Positions 7,278 to 12,254 of a DNA stretch of 12,254 nucleotides are shown one piece after another (position 1 is the stretch's first letter; each line of letters opens with the position of its first letter). The translations under genes and the position numbers were made by a program. A model generated the notes under the pieces. That model made no database searches. It was not told the DNA's origin and saw nothing but the letters and a program-made list of their open reading frames with translations. Origin of the DNA: an uncultured Lacibacter sp. (GTDB lineage: Bacteria > Bacteroidota > Bacteroidia > Chitinophagales > Chitinophagaceae); the NCBI RefSeq assembly GCF_946479605.1, contig NZ_CAMLGT010000105.1:1-12254 (forward strand), in the 5' to 3' direction.

Positions 7278-8108
7278 TTATTGAAGCTCGTAGGCTACCA
7301 CCGAGTTTTTCCAGAAAGTGGGAATGTAAACGATGCGTTTCGCAGCATCGTAGCCAATGTCGGCTGAGTTGATCTTTTGCTCCCTGCCATCGAGCAGAAC
7401 TTGCTTGGTTCCGTCAGCATTTACATAGTAAACCACTCCACCCCATGTTGATACAAGAAAATCGCCGCCTCCAACATTTTCAATACCATCTGTACCGCCT
7501 TCCATACCTTCTGCAAGTTTGGTTAGTGAGCCGTCCTTTTCCATTCGATACATACTGCCTGCATCCAGCACATACAAATTGCCCTTGTGCTTTAAAATTC
7601 CATTTGGCCCTTTCAATTTTGAACTGTCGAGCAGAAGTGTCGCTTTGCTGTTTTTTACTTCGTACACACGTTTTGCACGTGAATCAGTAACATACACTGT
7701 TCCATTTTCATCGGCCGATACATCATTTAATCCTCCGGCACCTTCCACTGCTATCCGTTCAATAACTGTTCCGGTAGTTACATCGATCACCACCAGTTGG
7801 GTAAGATCAGCAACGTATAATTTATTTTTATGTAAGCCCATTCCTTTCGGAGCCTGCAATCCACTCACCCAATCAACTGCAATAATCTTTCCATCAAGCC
7901 CCACTTTACCAACAGAACCTTTTCCATCGTTCGCCCAAGGCTGACCATCAATATTTGTTACATACAAAACATTGTTCTTTCCATCAAACAAAACAGATTC
8001 GGGAACTTTTAAAATAGTGTCCGATTCCCACAATTTTACCAGTTGATGTTGTGCAGTGGCTGTAAACAAAGTGACTGAAAACGAAAAAAACAATGCAAGC
8101 TTTTTCAT
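7278..8108 (-). CDS. Exported SMP-30/gluconolactonase-type six-bladed beta-propeller protein
   Basis: The 276-residue product has a signal peptide (MKKLALFFSFSVTLFTATAQ, likely cut near residue 19-20) and then repeated propeller-blade patterns such as NVLYVTN, NKLYVAD, GTVYVTD, GNLYVLD and GDFLVST, spaced about 40-45 residues apart. Four residues match the divalent-metal site of SMP-30/regucalcin lactonases: Glu37 (PESVLFD), Asn128 (GGLNDV), Asn169 (GPNGI) and Asp207 (GTDGIE). A periplasmic or secreted sugar-lactone hydrolase is therefore possible, though many relatives have other or unknown substrates. The ATG at 8108 is chosen because it starts the signal peptide; the longer in-frame start at 8186 would overlap the upstream gene. 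It sits 37 bases after the FAD dehydrogenase gene and may be the next cistron of the hydroxyproline operon. Confidence 0.85.
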   Translation of the reverse strand: MKKLALFFSFSVTLFTATAQHQLVKLWESDTILKVPESVLFDGKNNVLYVTNIDGQPWANDGKGSVGKVGLDGKIIAVDWVSGLQAPKGMGLHKNKLYVADLTQLVVIDVTTGTVIERIAVEGAGGLNDVSADENGTVYVTDSRAKRVYEVKNSKATLLLDSSKLKGPNGILKHKGNLYVLDAGSMYRMEKDGSLTKLAEGMEGGTDGIENVGGGDFLVSTWGGVVYYVNADGTKQVLLDGREQKINSADIGYDAAKRIVYIPTFWKNSVVAYELQ

Positions 8109-8145
8109 GTAGATATAATTTTCTGTTTGAAAAGTAAACAGCAAA

Positions 8146-9390
8146 TTATGAAAACCTTTTGGGATTATAGGGATTGATATCCACACTTGTATTTACGCCA
8201 TTGGCAATTTCGGCAACAAGCTTACCCGTACCTGCGCCAACACTCAGTCCAATCATTGCATGGCCTGTAGCAATAATGGCGTTCGACTTTATTTTTCCGA
8301 TATAAGGCAACCCATCAGCAGAGCAAGGCCTGTAACCATACCAGATATTTTCCGCCGACGGAACAGGTATTTTAAACTGCGGAACAAATCGCTCAACAGC
8401 ATTCAATATACCTTCCACTCTTTTGTAGCGTGGTGCTGTTTTCGTTGATGTGATTTCCATGGTGCCGCCAAAACGAATCTTGTTTCCATCCATTGGGGTG
8501 ATGGCCACACGGCCTTCCTGCAACACAGCCGGATGATTGAATGTAAACGGCGAATCTTCCAACGTTACCGAATAACCTCTGCCCGGCATGAGTGGTAAAT
8601 TAAGATTGAGCTTTGCAGCCATTTCCCTCGACCAGGAACCTGTTGCAATCACCACTACATCTGCATCGTAGCGATGGTTGTTACTGACCACTGTTTTGAT
8701 CTGATCGTTCTTCATTTCAAAACCTGTTACTTCCTGTTTTGAAATTAACTGAACGCCTTTTTGCTGAAGAATGTTCAGCAAACCTTTCATTAATTTTTGC
8801 GGATACAAATGTGCATCACATTTAAAATACAAAGCGCCACGTATGTTGAGTTCAACTTGTGGCTCCATGACCTGCACTTCGTCTTTTGATAACATCACTG
8901 CTTCCAATCCCAACTTTGCTGCTTCCGCTGCGTTATGATGTGCATGTTCTTCGTTTGCTTCTGTTTGAAACATTTCCAGCAACCCTTTCTTTTCATATGC
9001 AAAATCAAACCCGGGAATAGTTGTCCATTCTTCATACAACTGCTGACTTAGCAATGCAATATCACGGAGAGGAATAGCCGAATCTGCAACATGTTTGGCA
9101 GTAGCGCTCCTCATAAACTTTAATCCCCATGAAATAAGTGCCGCATTCAAACGTGGCTCCACATAAAACGGACTCTTTGAATTCCACATCCATTTCAAAC
9201 CCTGCGTTACAATACCGGGAGTTGCTAACGGTACAAAGTGACTCGGACAAACATAACCCGCATTACCATACGAACAGTTATCGGAGAAATCATCTTTATC
9301 CAACACCGTAACATCCCATCCGCTTTGTTGTAAATAATAGGCAGAACTTAAACCGATAATACCGCCGCCGATTACAATCGCTTTACTCAT
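8146..9390 (-). CDS. DadA-like FAD-dependent D-amino-acid dehydrogenase, probably D-hydroxyproline dehydrogenase
   Basis: This 414-residue flavoprotein of the DAO/DadA family probably oxidises cis-4-hydroxy-D-proline to pyrroline-4-hydroxy-2-carboxylate and passes electrons to the respiratory chain. The N-terminal dinucleotide fold has IGGGIIGLSSAYYL (residues 7-20) and an acidic Asp31 at the end of strand 2. The DadA hallmark SYGNAGYVCPSHFVPLATPG (40-59) follows. Near the end are RPCSADGLPYIG (354-365) and GHAMIGLSVGAGTGKLVAEI (376-395), which close the FAD site. Sequence alone fits any D-amino acid. The assignment to hydroxyproline rests on the epimerase, semialdehyde dehydrogenase and DHDPS-family genes directly upstream, 43 bases away for the nearest. 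No signal peptide is present, so it is cytoplasmic or on the inner face of the membrane. Confidence 0.88.
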   Translation of the reverse strand: MSKAIVIGGGIIGLSSAYYLQQSGWDVTVLDKDDFSDNCSYGNAGYVCPSHFVPLATPGIVTQGLKWMWNSKSPFYVEPRLNAALISWGLKFMRSATAKHVADSAIPLRDIALLSQQLYEEWTTIPGFDFAYEKKGLLEMFQTEANEEHAHHNAAEAAKLGLEAVMLSKDEVQVMEPQVELNIRGALYFKCDAHLYPQKLMKGLLNILQQKGVQLISKQEVTGFEMKNDQIKTVVSNNHRYDADVVVIATGSWSREMAAKLNLNLPLMPGRGYSVTLEDSPFTFNHPAVLQEGRVAITPMDGNKIRFGGTMEITSTKTAPRYKRVEGILNAVERFVPQFKIPVPSAENIWYGYRPCSADGLPYIGKIKSNAIIATGHAMIGLSVGAGTGKLVAEIANGVNTSVDINPYNPKRFS

Positions 9391-9433
9391 TCTTTATTTT
9401 GCTGTTTTAGCTGCTGATAAAATTCTTGAAAGC

Positions 9434-10513
9434 TTATAAAACCTGGAAACCGTATGCATAAGGATCATCTTCTTTATTAATGCTGATGGTATTGTATCCG
9501 TAAATCTTCGCCCAACCTTCAATACCCGATCGAATTGCTTTGATGCCATTTACTTCTAACTCTTCTTCAATTGTACCAATAAACTTACTGCCGATAATAC
9601 TTTCGTGAATGAACTTATTGCCTTTCTTCAGTTTACCCTTTGCGTACCACTGCGCCATGCGTGCAGAAGTTCCAGTACCGCAGGGGCTGCGGTCAATTGC
9701 TTTATCACCATAGAATACTGCATTGCGTGCAGTTGATGTTGGATCAATTACCGAACCTGTCCATAAAATATGACTGCATCCGTTGATGGTTTCATCCTGC
9801 GGATGAACAAATGTATATTTTGCATTGATATTTTTCCGCAATTCTCTTGCCCATGCAATGAGTTTATCAGCTGTATAATGTTCAAGACCTTTGAAATTTT
9901 TCTGCACATCTACAATAGCGTAAAAATTTCCACCGTACGAAACATCTACCACCAATTCCCCCAACTCAGGACAATCAACCGTTAATTCTGTTGAGTGTAA
10001 ATAAGCAGGTACATTCGTCAGCTTCACGCTTTCAACCTTAGGAGGCCCACTCACCACTCCCGACTCACTACTCACGGTTTTATACTCAATCATCACAAGC
10101 CCCGCCGGTGCTTCCATCCGAATCACCCCCGGTGTTTTCGGAATGATCAATCCTTCTTCTACAGCAATGGTAATAGTTCCAATCGTTCCATGTCCGCACA
10201 TCGGCAGGCATCCGCTCGTCTCAATAAATAAAACAGCCACATCGTTCTGCGGATCATGCGGCGGATACAGAATACTACCGCTCATCATATCATGTCCACG
10301 TGGTTCAAACATCAAACCTTTGCGTATCCAGTCATATTCTTTTAAAAAATGTTGCCGCTTTTCACTCATGTTCTTTCCTTCCAATGCAGGGCCACCTTCG
10401 GCAACCAAACGAACCGGATTACCACAGGTATGTGCATCCACACAATGAAACACCCAACCGCCAAAACGATTGAGCGAACTATTGGGATATTTTTTGATGA
10501 TGGGTTGATCCAT
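9434..10513 (-). CDS. 4-hydroxyproline 2-epimerase (proline racemase family)
   Basis: This enzyme interconverts trans-4-hydroxy-L-proline and cis-4-hydroxy-D-proline, the entry step of hydroxyproline breakdown (LhpA/HypRE type), without a cofactor. The 359-residue product has both catalytic cysteines of the family: Cys106 in MCGHGTIGT and Cys278 in DRSPCGTGTSA, with Asp274 just before it. A Cys rather than Thr at the second site argues against the related trans-3-hydroxyproline dehydratases. The N-terminal motif DAHTCGNPVRLV (26-37) is also typical. It is somewhat longer than the usual 310-335 residues. Part of the extra length is a Ser/Gly/Val-rich stretch near residues 147-157, encoded by a heptamer tandem repeat. 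It lies 16 bases after the aldehyde dehydrogenase gene and 43 before the DadA-like gene, inside one catabolic operon. Proline racemase is the main alternative, made unlikely by the neighbours. Confidence 0.9.
   Translation of the reverse strand: MDQPIIKKYPNSSLNRFGGWVFHCVDAHTCGNPVRLVAEGGPALEGKNMSEKRQHFLKEYDWIRKGLMFEPRGHDMMSGSILYPPHDPQNDVAVLFIETSGCLPMCGHGTIGTITIAVEEGLIIPKTPGVIRMEAPAGLVMIEYKTVSSESGVVSGPPKVESVKLTNVPAYLHSTELTVDCPELGELVVDVSYGGNFYAIVDVQKNFKGLEHYTADKLIAWARELRKNINAKYTFVHPQDETINGCSHILWTGSVIDPTSTARNAVFYGDKAIDRSPCGTGTSARMAQWYAKGKLKKGNKFIHESIIGSKFIGTIEEELEVNGIKAIRSGIEGWAKIYGYNTISINKEDDPYAYGFQVL
10048..10075 (-). repeat. Four-copy heptamer tandem repeat (GTGAGTN) inside the epimerase gene
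   Basis: Read on the coding strand, the units are GTGAGTA, GTGAGTC, GGGAGTG and GTGAGTG, exactly contiguous over 28 bases. They encode part of the segment VSSESGVVSG, in a linker between the racemase-family core strands. Seven bases is not a multiple of three, so gain or loss of one unit would shift the reading frame of the epimerase. The copies are imperfect, which should lower the slippage rate. Confidence 0.8.
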
Positions 10514-10529
10514 TATTATTTCTGAAAGA

Positions 10530-12014
10530 TTATAATGATGCTTTGGTTAATTCATTATTCACTGTGCGAATAATCCCCAACGGGTTTTCATTCTTTAATT
10601 CATCAGGCAACAAACTGTTGCTCCAGTTCTGAAATGCAATCGGGCGTGCAAAACGTTTAATGCCATCGGCACCAACACTTGTAAAACGGCTGTCGGTTGT
10701 TGCAGGAAAAGGACCACCATGCTGCATACTCAAACACACTTCCACACCGGTTGGTACACTGTTGAGAATAAAACGACCGCAGATATTTTTAACGGCTTCA
10801 ATCAATTGTTCGTTCTGCTTCAACTCATTTGTTGTTGCCATCAGTGTTGCCGTTAACTGTCCTTCCAGTTGTTGTGCAACAGCCAGCATTTCGGCTTCAT
10901 CTTTACAACGGATAATGAGTGAATACGGACCGAACACTTCCTGGTGCAATAACGGGTTGTTTAAAAATGTTTCTGCACTTGCAGTAGCCACAGTTGGCAA
11001 TCCTTCATTTTCTTTTACAGCAGTTTCACTTTCAGCAACCAAATGCACATCATCCTGCAGCAACGCATTTCCTTTTTTCTCTTTGTAAGCGCTTACAATA
11101 CCTGCATGTAACATGGGTGCAGGTTGTATTTTTTGAATGGCTTTACCAAGATCATGCGTGAAAGTTTTCAATGCTTCACTTTCAATACCAATGATGAGAC
11201 CGGGATTGGTGCAGAACTGTCCCACACCTAATGTGATGGAGCCTGCATACATATTTGCAATGTCTGTTGCAGCAGCAGCTAATTTTTCCGGCAACAGAAA
11301 CACCGGATTCACACTGCCCATTTCTGCAAACACAGGAATCGGTTCTTTACGTTCGTTGGCCCATTTGAACAATTGCATACCTGCTCCATACGAACCGGTA
11401 AAACCAACTGCTTTTGTATAAGGATGCTGGATCAATGTTTTTCCAACTTCTATACTTTTTCCATACACATGTTGAAAAACGCCTTTTGGTAAATTGAGAT
11501 GAGCCACTGCTTTGTGTATAGCATCAGCAACAATTTCCGATGTATGTTCATGCGCAGGATGTGCTTTAACAATTACCGGGCAACCGGCAGCTAACGCACA
11601 AGCAGTATCGCCACCTGCAGTTGAATAAGCAAAGGGAAAATTACTGGCACCATACACTACAACCGGACCAAGAGGTACCAACATTTTACGAATGTCCGGC
11701 TTCGGTGGAACTTTATCAGGAACCGCTGTATCAATTCTTGCTTCTAACCAATCGCCCCGTTCGCATGCATCAGCATAACTGTTCAATTGAAAAATGGTGC
11801 GGCCACGTTCGCCACGCAATCTTGCTTCGGGTAAATTGGTTTCACGCATGGCGACTTCAATTAAATGATCGCCGCAACTTTCCAATTCCTTTGCAATAGC
11901 ACGCATCAATGCGGCTCGTTCTTTTAAACTCTTTTTACGGTACACATGAAACGCATTCCATGCTTCCTGCATACATGCATTAATTTCCTGTACTGAAGTA
12001 TCAGAATAACTCAT
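10530..12014 (-). CDS. Alpha-ketoglutarate semialdehyde dehydrogenase (NADP+-type aldehyde dehydrogenase, class III)
   Basis: This enzyme oxidises 2,5-dioxopentanoate to 2-oxoglutarate, the last step of hydroxyproline breakdown. The 494-residue aldehyde dehydrogenase shows the features of the class III KGSADH group: ARLRGERGRTIFQL (64-77), PLGPVVVYGASNFPFAYS (114-131, with the oxyanion Asn125), GGDTACALAAGCPVIVKAHPAH (134-155, with cofactor-binding Lys150), FTGSYGAG (205-212), the general base Glu231 in PVFAEMGSVNP, and the nucleophile Cys268 in GVGQFCTNPG. It is slightly shorter than some relatives (about 510-530) but has all catalytic parts. Related enzymes also serve sugar-acid (arabinose, glucarate) pathways that end in the same semialdehyde. 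Here the hydroxyproline epimerase 16 bases downstream decides the role. The upstream DHDPS-family gene ends 17 bases before its start, so they are surely one transcript. Confidence 0.92.
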   Translation of the reverse strand: MSYSDTSVQEINACMQEAWNAFHVYRKKSLKERAALMRAIAKELESCGDHLIEVAMRETNLPEARLRGERGRTIFQLNSYADACERGDWLEARIDTAVPDKVPPKPDIRKMLVPLGPVVVYGASNFPFAYSTAGGDTACALAAGCPVIVKAHPAHEHTSEIVADAIHKAVAHLNLPKGVFQHVYGKSIEVGKTLIQHPYTKAVGFTGSYGAGMQLFKWANERKEPIPVFAEMGSVNPVFLLPEKLAAAATDIANMYAGSITLGVGQFCTNPGLIIGIESEALKTFTHDLGKAIQKIQPAPMLHAGIVSAYKEKKGNALLQDDVHLVAESETAVKENEGLPTVATASAETFLNNPLLHQEVFGPYSLIIRCKDEAEMLAVAQQLEGQLTATLMATTNELKQNEQLIEAVKNICGRFILNSVPTGVEVCLSMQHGGPFPATTDSRFTSVGADGIKRFARPIAFQNWSNSLLPDELKNENPLGIIRTVNNELTKASL

Positions 12015-12031
12015 TGTTCGTTTTTAGTTGT

Positions 12032-12254
12032 TTACAAAACAGGTCGTGCAGCGATGCCGTCGTTAATGATCTTCAAAATACGATCCCGCTCACTGCCCTG
12101 TAAAGTTAAACGAGGTCCACGAACATATTCACTTCCGATGCCTGTTTGTGTAGCCGCCAATTTAATATACTGCACCAGCTTGGGATGAATATCGAGTTCG
12201 AGCAAAGGCATAAACCAGCGATAGATCTTTGCAGCTTCTGCGATCTTGCCTTCT
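12032..12254 (-). CDS. Dihydrodipicolinate synthase-family protein, C-terminal fragment; probable pyrroline-4-hydroxy-2-carboxylate deaminase
   Basis: Only the last 73 residues are in the window; the gene continues past the right edge. The visible part reads EGKIAEAAKIYRWFMPLLEL, then DIHPKLVQYIKLAATQTGIG, then SEYVRGPRLTLQGSERDRIL, ending ARPVL. This is the C-terminal helical region of the DHDPS/NAL aldolase family. In hydroxyproline operons such an enzyme (LhpC/HypD type) converts pyrroline-4-hydroxy-2-carboxylate to 2,5-dioxopentanoate and ammonia, feeding the dehydrogenase 17 bases downstream. The Schiff-base lysine and the substrate-binding residues are outside the window, so the exact reaction is inferred from the neighbours. 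The operon promoter must lie beyond this gene. Confidence 0.82.
   Translation of the reverse strand, partial: EGKIAEAAKIYRWFMPLLELDIHPKLVQYIKLAATQTGIGSEYVRGPRLTLQGSERDRILKIINDGIAARPVL

Noticed and set aside
7660..7950. Antisense open frames within the propeller, dehydrogenase and pump genes
   Set aside because: They lack signal peptides, known motifs and start context, and lie fully opposite well-supported genes; they follow from codon bias of the true frame.
8123..8141. Short inverted repeat CTGTTT / AAACAG before the propeller gene
   Set aside because: A 6-bp AT-rich stem with a 7-base loop is easily found by chance, and there is no T-run to make it a terminator.
8109..8186. Twenty-six-residue extension of the propeller protein
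   Set aside because: It would overlap the upstream gene by 41 bases and bury the evident signal peptide that starts at 8108.

Overview
The window looks like a chromosomal segment of a Bacteroidota bacterium. Three things suggest this: start sites sit in AT-rich leaders without Shine-Dalgarno sequences, a bacillithiol-synthesis gene is present, and an HAE1-type RND pump is followed by its own TolC-like gene. Protein style and a GC content near 42% would fit the Chitinophagaceae, but the family placement is a guess. The DNA is densely coding. No tRNA, rRNA, CRISPR array, insertion sequence or phage gene was seen.

Layout: positions 1-5612 are read on the + strand and 5613-12254 on the - strand. 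The two halves converge with no gap: the two stop codons together form the hexamer TAATTA at 5610-5615. On the + strand, the 3' part of an RND efflux permease overlaps a TolC-family outer-membrane channel by 44 bases. A long imperfect palindrome and a strong intrinsic terminator close that operon. Then come purE (purine synthesis) and a small gene for a possible lipid-anchored outer-membrane beta-barrel protein.

On the - strand, read right to left, there is a compact catabolic set. It holds the end of a dihydrodipicolinate-synthase-family gene, a class III alpha-ketoglutarate-semialdehyde dehydrogenase, a 4-hydroxyproline 2-epimerase and a DadA-like FAD-dependent D-amino-acid dehydrogenase. 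Together these are the four steps that take trans-4-hydroxy-L-proline to 2-oxoglutarate: epimerisation, FAD-linked oxidation, deamination/dehydration and semialdehyde oxidation. Two more genes follow in the same direction at short distance: an exported SMP-30/gluconolactonase-type beta-propeller and bshC, the last enzyme of bacillithiol synthesis. Whether these two belong to the same transcript is not shown by sequence.

The most unusual signals are small-scale. The terminator of the + strand genes lies inside the coding end of the opposing bshC. A four-copy heptamer tandem repeat sits inside the hydroxyproline epimerase gene. An approximately 19-bp-arm palindrome lies between tolC and its terminator. 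The TolC signal peptide is encoded out of frame inside the end of the pump gene. No new defence or mobile system is visible; the genes themselves belong to recognised families, except the beta-barrel protein.
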